From the NCBI GenBank assembly GCA_965262455.1, contig CBDHFH010000008.1:1116001-1180000 (forward strand): a stretch of DNA of 64,000 nucleotides. The letters are read 5' to 3'. Both the position numbers and the translations under genes were made by a program. The notes beneath the pieces are model-generated. The model was not told the DNA's origin. It saw nothing but the letters and a program-made list of their open reading frames with translations, and did not search any database. Shown one piece after another: positions 7,770 through 17,368 of the stretch (position 1 is its first letter; every line of letters begins with the position of its first letter). Source of the stretch: UBA1858 sp965262455 (GTDB lineage Bacteria > Pseudomonadota > Gammaproteobacteria > UBA4575).

Positions 7770-10283
7770 TTAATCAATTGTGCGCGCAACTTCTGAACGT
7801 TCATATACCTCTATATTGTCGCCAGGTTTAACGTCATTATAGTTTTTCACTGCAATACCGCATTCAGTGCCTGCACGTACTTCACTGACATCGTCTTTAT
7901 GACGACGCAATGATTCTAGTTCGCCTTCATAGATAACCACATTGTCGCGCAAAACACGAATTGGATTACCTTTCTTAACAACGCCATCAATCACTTGGCA
8001 ACCCGCAACTGCACCTAAAGCTGAAGACTTAAATACATCTTTCACTTCGGCGATACCCACGATTTCTTCGCGTAACTCAGGCGATAGCAATCCACTCATT
8101 GCGCTTTTCACATCGTCAATCGCTTCATAGATGACACTGTAATAACGCAAGTCGACATCCATTTCATCAGTGGCTCGGCGGGCACTCGCATCAGCACGAA
8201 CATTAAAGCCCATCACGATAGCATTCGAGGCTGCCGCCAAGTTGATATCTGATTCAGTAATACCACCAACACCGGCACTGACAATTGAAACTTTAACTTC
8301 TTCGGTAGAGAGATTTTCCAGTGAGTCACGTAAGGCTTCAGCGCTGCCTTGCACATCGGCCTTGACGAGAATATTTACCGAGGCAATCTCGCCCTCTTGC
8401 ATCTGGTTGAATATGTTATCCAGTTTGGCAGATTGTTGAGCGGCAAGTTTGGATTCTCTGGTTTTGCCTTTCCTTAATTCTGCGACTTCGCGAGCCTTGC
8501 GTTCATTCTCAACAACTAAGGCATCTTGCCCGGCATTGACAGTACCTGATAAGCCAAGCACAACTACTGGCAATGATGGACCAGCTGATTCTATTTGACT
8601 GCCTTGTTCATCAAACATTGCGCGAACGCGACCATACTCTTCACCGCATAGCAAAATATCACCACGCGATAATTTACCTTCTTGAACCAGTATCGTGCTG
8701 ACAGGACCCCGACCTTTATCAAGTGTGGACTCAATCACGATGCCTGTTGCAGGACCATCTGGCACACCCGTTAATTCCATCACTTCTGCTTGCAAGCTAA
8801 CGGCATTAAGTAAATCATCAATGCCTTGACCTGTCTTGGCTGACACATTAACGAATTGAACATCACCACCCCATTCTTCAGGGATGACTTCTAAAGCAGC
8901 TAAGTCATTGCGAACGCGATCAGGATCAGCATCTTCTTTGTCAATCTTATTCACAGCAACTACAAGAGGTACTCCAGCTGCTTTGGAATGTTTGACTGCT
9001 TCTTCTGTCTGCGGCATCACACCATCATCAGCTGACACAACTAAAATGACGATGTCCGTAACTTGAGCACCGCGTGCGCGCATAGCCGTAAAGGCGGCAT
9101 GACCTGGCGTATCGAGGAATGTAATCACACCATTTGCCGTATCAACATGATATGCACCAATATGCTGAGTTATGCCTCCCGCTTCACCTGCAGCAACACG
9201 TGAATTACGAATATAGTCAAGCAGTGAAGTCTTGCCGTGATCAACATGCCCCATGACTGTCACAACCGGTGGTCGCGTCACCGACTTGGTTTCATCATAT
9301 TCGTGTTTAACGACTTTGGATTCGATGTCGTTTTCTTCATAAGGCTTGGCGACATGACCCAGCTCTTCAACCACTAGAATTGCGGTGTCTTGATCAATAA
9401 CTTGGTTGATGGTCGCCATCGCGCCCATATTCATCATTACTTTAATGACTTCAGCGGCTTTGATCGCCATCTTTTGTGCCAAATCAGAGACTGAAATACT
9501 TTCAGGTACTTCGACTTCTCTTACTACAGGAGCGACTGGGCGCTCAAAGCCATGTTTGCCTGACGCTTCAACTTTTTGCGGACGTGTGCGTGTCTTAGTT
9601 GGTTTACGACGGCCACGTTTATCGCTTGCAACATGCAATTCCTCACGCTTGAGGTGCTCGTCTTCATCTTTATCTTTCTTGCGCCCAGATCTTTTTTCTT
9701 TACTTGGCGCTTCTTTAGCTGGTGTCGGTGCGGCAGGTGTCGCTTGTTGCTTTTCTTGTACTGCGGCGGCAGCTTCCGCAGCCAGACGCTGTTCTTCTGC
9801 TTCTTTAGCGGCTTGCTCTTCTTGTGCTTTACGTTCTTCTTCTGCTATACGTGCAGCTTCGGCTTGTTTTAATTCTTGTTCTTTTTGTTCAGCTTCAAGG
9901 CGCTGTTTTTCAAGCGCTTCTTCTTCCTCTTTACGCTTTTGTTCTTGTTCTTCAATTAATTCACTGCGTTTAACGTAAGTTTTTTTGCGTCGCACCTCTA
10001 CATTGACAGTTTTGGTACCCGCAGAACGCCCTTGACCACCACTTACTTTTAATTGTGAAGTGCTCTTACGGCGCAACGTTATTTTTTTACCATCACCCGA
10101 GGTACCGGCTAATTTTGCCCCTTTGCTTTGACGCAGATGCTCAAGTAGCTGTAGTTTTTCACTATCAGAAATTTCTTGATCGGGCGCATCGAAACTTAAA
10201 CCAGCGTCTTTCAGCTGTTCAAGTAACTTATCGACCGGCGTGCCGACGACTTCTGCTAGTTGTTGTACTGTTACTTGTGCCAT
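7770..10283 (-). CDS. infB: Translation initiation factor IF-2
   Basis: The 837 residues contain an N-terminal IF2 helical domain, then a charged Glu/Lys/Ala-rich coiled stretch (about 120-200), then the GTPase domain with G1 GHVDHGKTSLLDYIRN near residue 345, G3 DTPGHAAFTAMRARG and G4 NKIDKEDADP, followed by domains that deliver fMet-tRNA (last about 300 residues). IF-2 places initiator tRNA on the 30S subunit and promotes subunit joining. It sits between nusA and rbfA, the standard order. The low-complexity linker is expected for the family. Confidence 0.98.
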   Translation of the reverse strand: MAQVTVQQLAEVVGTPVDKLLEQLKDAGLSFDAPDQEISDSEKLQLLEHLRQSKGAKLAGTSGDGKKITLRRKSTSQLKVSGGQGRSAGTKTVNVEVRRKKTYVKRSELIEEQEQKRKEEEEALEKQRLEAEQKEQELKQAEAARIAEEERKAQEEQAAKEAEEQRLAAEAAAAVQEKQQATPAAPTPAKEAPSKEKRSGRKKDKDEDEHLKREELHVASDKRGRRKPTKTRTRPQKVEASGKHGFERPVAPVVREVEVPESISVSDLAQKMAIKAAEVIKVMMNMGAMATINQVIDQDTAILVVEELGHVAKPYEENDIESKVVKHEYDETKSVTRPPVVTVMGHVDHGKTSLLDYIRNSRVAAGEAGGITQHIGAYHVDTANGVITFLDTPGHAAFTAMRARGAQVTDIVILVVSADDGVMPQTEEAVKHSKAAGVPLVVAVNKIDKEDADPDRVRNDLAALEVIPEEWGGDVQFVNVSAKTGQGIDDLLNAVSLQAEVMELTGVPDGPATGIVIESTLDKGRGPVSTILVQEGKLSRGDILLCGEEYGRVRAMFDEQGSQIESAGPSLPVVVLGLSGTVNAGQDALVVENERKAREVAELRKGKTRESKLAAQQSAKLDNIFNQMQEGEIASVNILVKADVQGSAEALRDSLENLSTEEVKVSIVSAGVGGITESDINLAAASNAIVMGFNVRADASARRATDEMDVDLRYYSVIYEAIDDVKSAMSGLLSPELREEIVGIAEVKDVFKSSALGAVAGCQVIDGVVKKGNPIRVLRDNVVIYEGELESLRRHKDDVSEVRAGTECGIAVKNYNDVKPGDNIEVYERSEVARTID

Positions 10284-10320
10284 GAATTCTTAATTAAAAC
10301 CTCGTATTAGGTACACAGAC

Positions 10321-11820
10321 TTAATTTGCTTCTTCTTCAGCAAACCAAGGTGCACGTGCTTGCATGATCAATTCACCTGCTTTCTCTTCACTAAGCCCTT
10401 CAATATCTGCAATATCATCAACAGACTGTTCCGCCAGGTCTTCCATAGTAATGATGCCTTTCGCAGCTAATTCAAATGCCAAGTCGCGCGTCATGCCTTC
10501 CATTTCTAATAAGTCCTCGGCCGGCTCAGCATCACTGTCAGCACCTCCAGAGATTGCCTGGGTAAGCAATGCATCTCGTGCACGTCCACGCAATTCTTCA
10601 ACAATTTGTTCGTCGAATTCTTCTACTTCAAGTAATTCTTTTGGTGGTACATAGGCAATTTCATCAACTGTTGAGAATCCTTCCTGCACAAGTATCGCCG
10701 CCACTTCTTCATCGACATCTAATTGATCCATGAATAAATGCTGCAAGACTTTCATTTCGCCTTCGTTCTTTTCCTCGGCCTGGCCTTCAGTCATCACATT
10801 AAGTTCCCAACCAGTCAGCTCGCTGGCGAGTTTGACATTTTGACCGCCCCGACCAATCGCCTGAGAAAGCTTTTCTTCTTCTACGGCGATATCCATACTA
10901 TTGGATTCTTCATCGACCACAATTGACAAAGTCACTGCGGGCGACATGGCATTAATAACAAACTGTGCTGGGTTATCGTCCCATAAAATAATATCGATTC
11001 TCTCGCCGGCCAACTCATTTGATACCGACTGAACACGAGAACCGCGCATGCCCACACAGGCACCGACGGGATCCAATCTTGGATCTGATGAACGTACCGC
11101 AATTTTTGCGCGTAAGCCTGGATCGCGCGCAGCACCTAGTACATCAATTACTCCCTGACCCACCTCAGGCACTTCCAGTTTGAATAACTCAATTAAAAAC
11201 TCGGGCGCAGTACGCGTTAAAAATAATTGCGGGCCACGCACTTCAGAACGTACATCTTTAAGGAATGCACGAATACGGTCACCCGGGCGAATTGACTCAC
11301 GTGGAATTAAATCATCCCGTGGAATAAAGCCTTCAGCATTGCCACCGAGATCAATATACACGCCACTGTGTTCTGCACGCTTAACCACACCCATCACAAG
11401 TTCACCAACACGGTCTATGTAAGCATCGACTATTTGAGCTCTTTCCGCTTCACGCACTTTCTGCACAATAACTTGTTTAGCTGTGTGCGCAGCGATGCGA
11501 CCAAACTCGACCGACTCAATGCTCTCTTCGATATACTCTCCGACTTGTATATCCGGGTGATTTTGCAATGCATAGCTATGCAAAATTTGCTTGGTTGTCG
11601 ACTCAAATTCAGGATCCTCGTCATCGACAACAATCCAGCGACGGAAAGTATCATAATCACCGGACTCTCTATCGATGCCCACACGCACATCAATATCTTC
11701 TGTGTAACGTTTGCGCGTCGCAGTGGCTAACGCCGCTTCAATCGCTTGAAAAATAATGTCTTTGTCGACGCCTTTCTCATTTGAAACAGTGTCTGCAACC
11801 ATTAAAATTTCTTTGTTCAT
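10321..11820 (-). CDS. nusA: Transcription termination/antitermination factor NusA
   Basis: The 499-residue NusA has all expected parts: an N-terminal RNA polymerase-binding domain (1-130), S1 (GVVKRAEHSGVYIDLGGNAEGF), two KH domains (VGACVGMRGSRVQ and IGRGGQNVKLASEL), and two C-terminal acidic AR repeats (LLEMEGMTRDLAFELAAKGI), as in E. coli and unlike Gram-positive NusA. It controls pausing, termination and rRNA antitermination. It lies 13 bases downstream of rimP and 37 bases upstream of infB. Confidence 0.98.
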   Translation of the reverse strand: MNKEILMVADTVSNEKGVDKDIIFQAIEAALATATRKRYTEDIDVRVGIDRESGDYDTFRRWIVVDDEDPEFESTTKQILHSYALQNHPDIQVGEYIEESIESVEFGRIAAHTAKQVIVQKVREAERAQIVDAYIDRVGELVMGVVKRAEHSGVYIDLGGNAEGFIPRDDLIPRESIRPGDRIRAFLKDVRSEVRGPQLFLTRTAPEFLIELFKLEVPEVGQGVIDVLGAARDPGLRAKIAVRSSDPRLDPVGACVGMRGSRVQSVSNELAGERIDIILWDDNPAQFVINAMSPAVTLSIVVDEESNSMDIAVEEEKLSQAIGRGGQNVKLASELTGWELNVMTEGQAEEKNEGEMKVLQHLFMDQLDVDEEVAAILVQEGFSTVDEIAYVPPKELLEVEEFDEQIVEELRGRARDALLTQAISGGADSDAEPAEDLLEMEGMTRDLAFELAAKGIITMEDLAEQSVDDIADIEGLSEEKAGELIMQARAPWFAEEEAN

Positions 11821-11833
11821 AACCTGTGCGTTC

Positions 11834-12310
11834 CTAATGTGCCTTATCTATTTCACTATAAATTAAATTTGCTCGCTTCACTGCGTTTAGCGGTAATTGG
11901 AAATTCTCACCATCAACATTTATTGTGATGTCGTCTTCACCGACTTCAGTGAGTTTACCTAAAAAATTCTTACGCTCATTCACCGCCCAACTCAATCTAA
12001 CTTTTATCTCTTGTCCCACATACTTTAAATAATGCTCTTTTTTCATGAGCGGCCTGTCCACTCCTGGTGAAGATACTTCCAGGGTATAGGCCACACTAAT
12101 CGGGTCCTCCACATCAAGTATCCCACTGATTTGGTGGCTTACATCTGAGCAATTATCCACGGTGATGCCATCTTCATGATCTATATAGATTTTCACCATT
12201 GCGTGGTGTTGCGAGTGTCGGTACTCAACCCCCCAGAGTGTAAAACCCAACCCTTCTACAATCGGCTCGAAAAGTGTTGCTAAGCCCTCTGAGTCTAGTT
12301 TCACGTCCAC
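11834..12310 (-). CDS. rimP: Ribosome maturation factor RimP
   Basis: The 158 residues match RimP: the N-terminal segment LWGVEYRHSQHHAMVKIYID, the VSHQISGILDVEDPI region, and VSSPGVDRPL ending the first domain. RimP acts in 30S assembly. The start is a GTG (complement of 12308-12310) with GAGGA just upstream. It is the first gene of the rimP-nusA-infB-rbfA-truB unit. A terminator ends the preceding transcript, so it probably has its own promoter in the 55 bases before it. Confidence 0.95.
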   Translation of the reverse strand: MDVKLDSEGLATLFEPIVEGLGFTLWGVEYRHSQHHAMVKIYIDHEDGITVDNCSDVSHQISGILDVEDPISVAYTLEVSSPGVDRPLMKKEHYLKYVGQEIKVRLSWAVNERKNFLGKLTEVGEDDITINVDGENFQLPLNAVKRANLIYSEIDKAH

Positions 12311-12319
12311 TGTCCTCGA

Positions 12320-12349
12320 ATATTACGAATATGTAGAATTGTCCTGTAA
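12320..12349 (-). promoter_or_regulatory. Candidate promoter of rimP-nusA-infB
   Basis: On the minus strand, TTACAG and TAATAT are 18 bases apart, 9 bases upstream of the start codon and just after the terminator. The short leader this implies is unusual, so the assignment is tentative. Confidence 0.3.
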
Positions 12350-12366
12350 GATTTTTGAGCAGCCAA

Positions 12367-12388
12367 CAAAAAAGCCCCAAAAGGGGCC
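12367..12388 (-). terminator. Rho-independent terminator upstream of rimP
   Basis: GCCCC and GGGGC form a stem with a four-base loop followed on the minus strand by six or seven T. It separates the polysaccharide deacetylase transcript from the rimP operon. The 12389-12526 gap has no recognisable gene. Confidence 0.8.
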
Positions 12389-12526
12389 TCTCTCGAACAT
12401 CCAATGTATACCACTACTACCTGCAGGTGCAGATTATATTTAACCAACCCTCATTCGGCAAGATGATTATTCACCAATGGGTGCATGCCTGCGCTGATTG
12501 ATAGGCAATTATCTAAAAAAGGCGCG

Positions 12527-13555
12527 TTATGACCTTGCCATTCGTAGCAGTTCGTTGAAGCCAGACACTTCGGCTTCAAATTCAATTTGTGAAACACGCG
12601 AGCTATCTAACACCCGCGGCCATGCCAGTTTGGCAGACGTTTCGTCCACAAACCCGGTCTGACAGGTGGTGGCGGTTTTAATGTTCTCTTGCTCGAGCAC
12701 TTTCCAATGTCGCGTCGACCACACACCACTGGGGTAACAAAAGTGTGTCATATCTGAACTCAATAGCGGATTGATAGCTGCTTTGTTATCTTGAATTTCT
12801 TTTTCAGAAATTGCCTCGTCTACCGGGAAGGTATGGCGATGTGTATGTAACTGAATGTCAACACCGAGTTGTTGCAGTTCATTTAATTCATCGCGGTTAA
12901 TCAAATTGAATAAACGATCTTTATTCAGCTGCTGATAATCGATGTTTATTATGTCACCTAACGCCTGAAGCAATGCCACTCGTTTCTCATTGCCTTTCAA
13001 AGGCTGACCATACTCTTTAATAAGAATGCCTACTTTGTTTCTATTCTCAGGGGTTAACTCACAGTCATGATAATCCTGTAAAGCAGGAACACCTATCGAC
13101 GAAAAATCTGCCCGAGCGACTTTAGTTTTCCAAAGCATATAATTGACTGCCAAATTAAACACGGGGCAGTCTTTATTAAAGAAATACGACGTTAAATAAA
13201 GGGTCGAGGGGAAATCATATTTTTTCATAATAGGCGCTGCTTCACGCAACACACTCACATAGCCATCATCAATAGTGATGACGACCCGATCTTTATCTTG
13301 TACATCTTGTTCCACTTCTTGATAGGCCTGCTCTAAACCAATCACCCTATAGCCTTTGCGCTGCAAATAACTCATGCGCTTGTCGAATTCTTCTGGCTCT
13401 ATAAACAAACCCGGCACATTGAGATGCTCATCATCCATGGTAAAGCCATGATAACAAAGCACACGTATTTTATTACGTAGCAGCCAGCGCGAGATTGCAA
13501 ACAGACCCAGGTATTTACTAACAAGGAAAACGCTATTTTTGATTGTAGAACGCAT
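12527..13555 (-). CDS. Polysaccharide deacetylase family protein (CE4/NodB fold)
   Basis: The 342 residues carry the NodB signature: LCYHGF near residue 33, the metal and catalytic pair in VVITIDDGY (D96-D97), and a downstream LHTHRHTFP in the place of the metal-binding HxxxH motif. A hydrophobic N-terminal stretch (about 8-26) may anchor it to the membrane. Family members remove N- or O-acetyl groups from chitin-like sugars, peptidoglycan or exopolysaccharide. The last third contains CYPSGVWSTRHW, the usual motif for the late catalytic loop. It lies alone on the 3' side of tRNA-fMet, between conserved blocks, which suggests an accessory gene. Its substrate is unknown. Confidence 0.85.
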   Translation of the reverse strand: MRSTIKNSVFLVSKYLGLFAISRWLLRNKIRVLCYHGFTMDDEHLNVPGLFIEPEEFDKRMSYLQRKGYRVIGLEQAYQEVEQDVQDKDRVVITIDDGYVSVLREAAPIMKKYDFPSTLYLTSYFFNKDCPVFNLAVNYMLWKTKVARADFSSIGVPALQDYHDCELTPENRNKVGILIKEYGQPLKGNEKRVALLQALGDIINIDYQQLNKDRLFNLINRDELNELQQLGVDIQLHTHRHTFPVDEAISEKEIQDNKAAINPLLSSDMTHFCYPSGVWSTRHWKVLEQENIKTATTCQTGFVDETSAKLAWPRVLDSSRVSQIEFEAEVSGFNELLRMARS

Positions 13556-13729
13556 GTAAAAAAACCAGTAAAGACTTCAGCAAACAATTACATCGAATTA
13601 TTCATATGATCGCCAGGAACTGCTATACAGAATTGGCATTTTTTTAGATGGAAACACCCATCAAATGGGATGGCTTAGGCATAGTCACTACACTAACGGT
13701 TGAGCTAATAGGGGCCGCTTTCCAACGCT

Positions 13730-13921
13730 CTAGTTAATTGACTTTTTATATTTCTCATTTAAAAATAATTTTATTGTGTTTTTTCTCAATAATAAAAACA
13801 TGAAGTATATGCAAGTCATACCAAATAAAAGCATGAACCAGCGAGTTAGCCCTAAACCTAATAAAGTAAAGCAAGGAGTAATTAGCGGCAAAAATATAGT
13901 CATATAAGAACTATATAGCAT
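13730..13921 (-). CDS. Small hydrophobic ORF or fragment
   Basis: The 63-residue reading frame has two likely membrane helices (TIFLPLITPCFTLLGLGL and WFMLLFGMTCIYFMFLLL) and a basic tail. No ribosome site is visible. It could be the C-terminal remnant of a larger membrane protein, such as a polysaccharide polymerase or transporter. It lies in a 690-base stretch (13556-14241) between the deacetylase gene and tRNA-fMet that otherwise shows only short broken frames. I do not recognise a family. Confidence 0.25.
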   Translation of the reverse strand: MLYSSYMTIFLPLITPCFTLLGLGLTRWFMLLFGMTCIYFMFLLLRKNTIKLFLNEKYKKSIN

Positions 13922-14241
13922 TGGAAGTAATTAAATAAATAATGAGACTATAGCTAGTATTCTAGAGCTATTTTTGAGCTTGAGTATACCGGTGCCAGCT
14001 TAATACCAAAGGCCAGCAAGTAAGATTGAATAGGCCACTCTTGGAAAAAATCGATGAAGCAAAAATATTTGCAATATAAAAAGCGCGCCCAGATAACAAA
14101 AGTATGCCGCATAACGGATTTTTTTGTAAAGATAAACAAATAGTGATCTGCCCGAAGATGGAAGATTTTGATTTTGTCGGAATGTGTTGGAAACGATTAA
14201 ATATTGAGAGCATCTGAACCAGTGTAAGCCGCTGGTTTATT

Positions 14242-14318
14242 TGGTAGCGGGGGCAGGATTTGAACCTGCGACCTTCGGGTTATGAGCCCGACGAGCTGCC
14301 AGACTGCTCCACCCCGCA
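14242..14318 (-). tRNA. tRNA-fMet (CAT), initiator
   Basis: The 77-base gene with encoded CCA has anticodon CAT at 14282-14284. Initiator marks are the three G-C pairs of the anticodon stem (GGG CTCATAA CCC) and a non-paired first base of the acceptor stem (T1 opposite T72; E. coli has C-A). The rest follows the E. coli initiator closely. In many gammaproteobacteria this tRNA lies directly before rimP. Here 1.9 kb of accessory DNA separates them, on the tRNA 3' side. Confidence 0.97.
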
Positions 14319-14433
14319 TCAATATGGTTGGGTGCAAAATAAAGAAAAATCCCTACTGCAACTCAATCTGAGCGGGGGAGTGTACGCAGCTAAAAGATAT
14401 ATTTCAAGGAGGTTAAAAACGGAGGTTTTTTAA

Positions 14434-15858
14434 TCAATTAAATGCTTGCTGGCAGAGCTGAATAAGTGCCTGAGGGAATAAAAATAACCCAACGACAAGT
14501 AGAGAATGAACACTCAGCATTGAAATATGACCCGCTGGCATCGCATGTTCCCGCACGATTTCATTGTCATCAAAGTACATTAATTTGATGACGCGAAGAT
14601 AGTAGTACGCACCGATGACCGAAGACACCACAGCAATAATCGCAAGTATCAATCCATCATCTGCGATTAACGCTTGAAGAATATTTAGCTTGGCATAAAA
14701 ACCAACCGTCATGGGAATTCCTGCCATGGAAAACATGAGCAGCAGTAATAGGAAAGCCAACCAAGGATAGGATTTTGCCATTCCCTGTAAATCAGATAGC
14801 TCCTCGATTTTATAATCCATACGCTCACAGCAAAGTAACACACCAAATACGGCAGAACTCATCAGCGCATAGATTATGGTGTAGAACAATGCTGCTGAAT
14901 ATCCATCACTATTGCCAATCAACAGGCCTAGTAAAATATAACCCACATGACCAATTGTTGAGTAACCTAGCATGCGCCTTAAATGGGTTTGTGCAATGGC
15001 GACCACATTACCAATGACTAACGAAAGCACTGACAATACAATCAATGACTGCTGCCAGTAATCATGCATATACGGCACGCCATTCATAAGTAATCTTAAC
15101 GCCAGTAGTAGCCCGGCAATTTTTGGCACACTACCAATGAGTAATGTCACTGGTAACGGTGCCCCCTGGTAAACATCTGGCAACCACATATGAAACGGAA
15201 CCGCACCCAGTTTGAATGCGAGTCCTATGACAATGAAAATAGTGGCGGCAATCATGCCTATACCGACGTCGCCATTAACAGACAACTCAGGCAAGTATAA
15301 CGAGCCTGTCAATCCATAAATTAAAGAAATTCCGTATAGCAAGAATCCAGATGCGATTGCACCTAGCACAAAATATTTAATCGCCGCTTCTGAGCTGATT
15401 GAGTTATCCCGATCCATCGCGACTAATGCATACATAGAAAGTGACAGCAGCTCTAAACCAAGATAAATCATTAGCAAGTGATTGGCCGAGCAAATCAACA
15501 TCATGCCCAACAAAGAAAATAACGCTAGCGCATAATACTCACCGACTGGAAACCCGTGTTGCTCAATATAGACACGCGAATAGATCAAAACGATAATCAT
15601 TAAAATACACATCGCCGTTTTGGCGAATGCAGCCAGTCCATCCAGCACATAGATTTCATTAAACAGAGCCATCTCAGTGCTAAAAGACGTCACGCATAAA
15701 TAAAGCACGCCGACTAATATTAATTGCGTGAGTACAAACAAGCTTTGCCCATGCCGAGGTGCGAATGCGCCTCCCAGTAAAACGATACATGCACCAAGCA
15801 ACAGAGCAATCTCTGGCACAGACATCATATAATCGATAAGCATGGAATTTACTTGCAT
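14434..15858 (-). CDS. nuoN: NADH-quinone oxidoreductase subunit N
   Basis: The 474-residue, roughly 14-helix antiporter-like subunit of complex I (ND2 homologue) is the last gene of the nuo operon. It has LLMIYLGLELLSLSMYALVA and FKLGAVPFHMWLPDVYQGAP, with the conserved pumping Lys/Glu residues in the membrane, and FSMAGIPMTVGFYAKL near residue 375. It starts 1 base after nuoM. The 115 bases between its stop and tRNA-fMet show no convincing terminator. Confidence 0.97.
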   Translation of the reverse strand: MQVNSMLIDYMMSVPEIALLLGACIVLLGGAFAPRHGQSLFVLTQLILVGVLYLCVTSFSTEMALFNEIYVLDGLAAFAKTAMCILMIIVLIYSRVYIEQHGFPVGEYYALALFSLLGMMLICSANHLLMIYLGLELLSLSMYALVAMDRDNSISSEAAIKYFVLGAIASGFLLYGISLIYGLTGSLYLPELSVNGDVGIGMIAATIFIVIGLAFKLGAVPFHMWLPDVYQGAPLPVTLLIGSVPKIAGLLLALRLLMNGVPYMHDYWQQSLIVLSVLSLVIGNVVAIAQTHLRRMLGYSTIGHVGYILLGLLIGNSDGYSAALFYTIIYALMSSAVFGVLLCCERMDYKIEELSDLQGMAKSYPWLAFLLLLLMFSMAGIPMTVGFYAKLNILQALIADDGLILAIIAVVSSVIGAYYYLRVIKLMYFDDNEIVREHAMPAGHISMLSVHSLLVVGLFLFPQALIQLCQQAFN

Positions 15859-15859
15859 G

Positions 15860-17362
15860 TCATGGCACCTTCGTCATTAAGGCAAGGCGAAGCACATGTT
15901 CAAGTGATGGGTTTAAGTAGTCAACTAATAAAGCAGGCCAAACACCCACGACAATTACCAATATCGCAAGACTCATTAATATTACAAACTCGCGCGCATT
16001 TACATCTTGCAGAGCTAACACAGCATCACTCACTGCCTCACCAAATATTACTCGCTTAACTAACCATAGCGAGTAAGCAGCACCAACAATTAATGTCACG
16101 GCTGCCAGCGCCGAGTACCATATACTGGCATCAAAACTGGCTATGATTACCATAAACTCACCCACAAAGCCGGAAGTACCAGGCAGACCTGAATTGGCCA
16201 TGGCAAATAACACCATGAAGGCTGCGAATACTGGCATGCGATTTACCACTCCCTGGTAATCATCAATATTACGCGAATGCATTCGATCGTATAGCACGCC
16301 CACACATAAAAATAACGCCCCTGAAATAAAACCATGGGAAATCATTTGAATCATGCCGCCTTGCAGTGCCAACATTTGAATATCTTGATTGCCAACACTT
16401 ATTTGATAGATAATAAAGAAGCCTAATGTTACGAACCCCATATGTGCAATTGAAGAATAGGCAATTAGCTTTTTCATATCTTTTTGTGCCAGCGCAACAA
16501 AACCTATATACACAATGGCGACTAATGACATGGTAATCAGCAACCAATCTAATTCACGACTTGCGTCTGGTGTAATGGGTAAATTAAAACGCAAGAAACC
16601 ATAGCCACCGATTTTCAACATGATAGCTGCCAGAATAACGGATCCACCAGTAGGCGCTTCTACATGCGCATCGGGCAACCAGGTATGCACTGGCCACATT
16701 GGTACTTTGACAGCAAATGCAATTAAGAATGCTAAGAAAATCAGAATCTGAACATTCAGCGGCATGACATGTTGTTGCAATTGCGCAATTTCAAACGTAC
16801 TGGTTTGTGAATACAAATAAAGCAATGCCAACAACATAAACACTGAACCCAAAAACGTGTAAAGGAAAAACTTGATTGTTGCATACACACGTCGCGGGCC
16901 ACCCCAAATACCTATGATCAAAAACATTGGGATCAGCATCGCCTCAAAAAACACATAAAACAGGATTGCATCCAATGCACAGAACACACCTACCATTAGA
17001 CCTTCAAGCATGAAAAACGCGGCAAGATAATAGTGGATGTCACGCTTGACATTATTCCAACTAGCAACAACGACAAGTAATGTCATGAATACTGTTAACA
17101 CTATTAACGTGATAGAAATCGCATCGACACCTAACGCATAATTTATATCGAAGGTTGATATCCACACATGCCGTTCTACGAACTGCATGGCAGATTCATT
17201 AGTTGACCTGACAAGCAGCAACATTGCTAATATTAATTCAATTAACGAAACGAACGCAGCAAACCATTTCATTCCTTCGCTATTGTTGCGCCCTATCAAC
17301 ATAATCAGTATGCTAGTGATGATGGGCAGCCAAATGAGCGCGCTGAGCAAAGAAATAGTCAT
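15860..17362 (-). CDS. nuoM: NADH-quinone oxidoreductase subunit M
   Basis: The 500-residue ND4-type proton-pumping subunit has the family motifs VFFEAMLIPMFLIIGIWGG with the essential Glu, AVKVPMWPVHTWLPDAHVEAP (broken here at position 20) with the pumping Lys, and IAYSSIAHMGFVTLG. It lies between nuoL and nuoN with 6- and 1-base gaps. The length is typical. Confidence 0.98.
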   Translation of the reverse strand: MTISLLSALIWLPIITSILIMLIGRNNSEGMKWFAAFVSLIELILAMLLLVRSTNESAMQFVERHVWISTFDINYALGVDAISITLIVLTVFMTLLVVVASWNNVKRDIHYYLAAFFMLEGLMVGVFCALDAILFYVFFEAMLIPMFLIIGIWGGPRRVYATIKFFLYTFLGSVFMLLALLYLYSQTSTFEIAQLQQHVMPLNVQILIFLAFLIAFAVKVPMWPVHTWLPDAHVEAPTGGSVILAAIMLKIGGYGFLRFNLPITPDASRELDWLLITMSLVAIVYIGFVALAQKDMKKLIAYSSIAHMGFVTLGFFIIYQISVGNQDIQMLALQGGMIQMISHGFISGALFLCVGVLYDRMHSRNIDDYQGVVNRMPVFAAFMVLFAMANSGLPGTSGFVGEFMVIIASFDASIWYSALAAVTLIVGAAYSLWLVKRVIFGEAVSDAVLALQDVNAREFVILMSLAILVIVVGVWPALLVDYLNPSLEHVLRLALMTKVP

Positions 17363-17368
17363 AATGAA

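Noticed and set aside
9406..9978. Long plus-strand frame opposite infB
   Set aside because: It is rich in Ser/Cys/Leu because it is the complement of the repetitive Glu/Lys/Ala linker of IF-2.
13954..14213. Minus-strand frames of 61 and 81 residues before tRNA-fMet
   Set aside because: They overlap in different frames, have no ribosome site and read as low-complexity hydrophobic translation of AT-rich DNA.
14319..14433. nuo operon terminator
   Set aside because: The region has a direct repeat of GGAGGTT, not an inverted repeat, so no hairpin can be supported.
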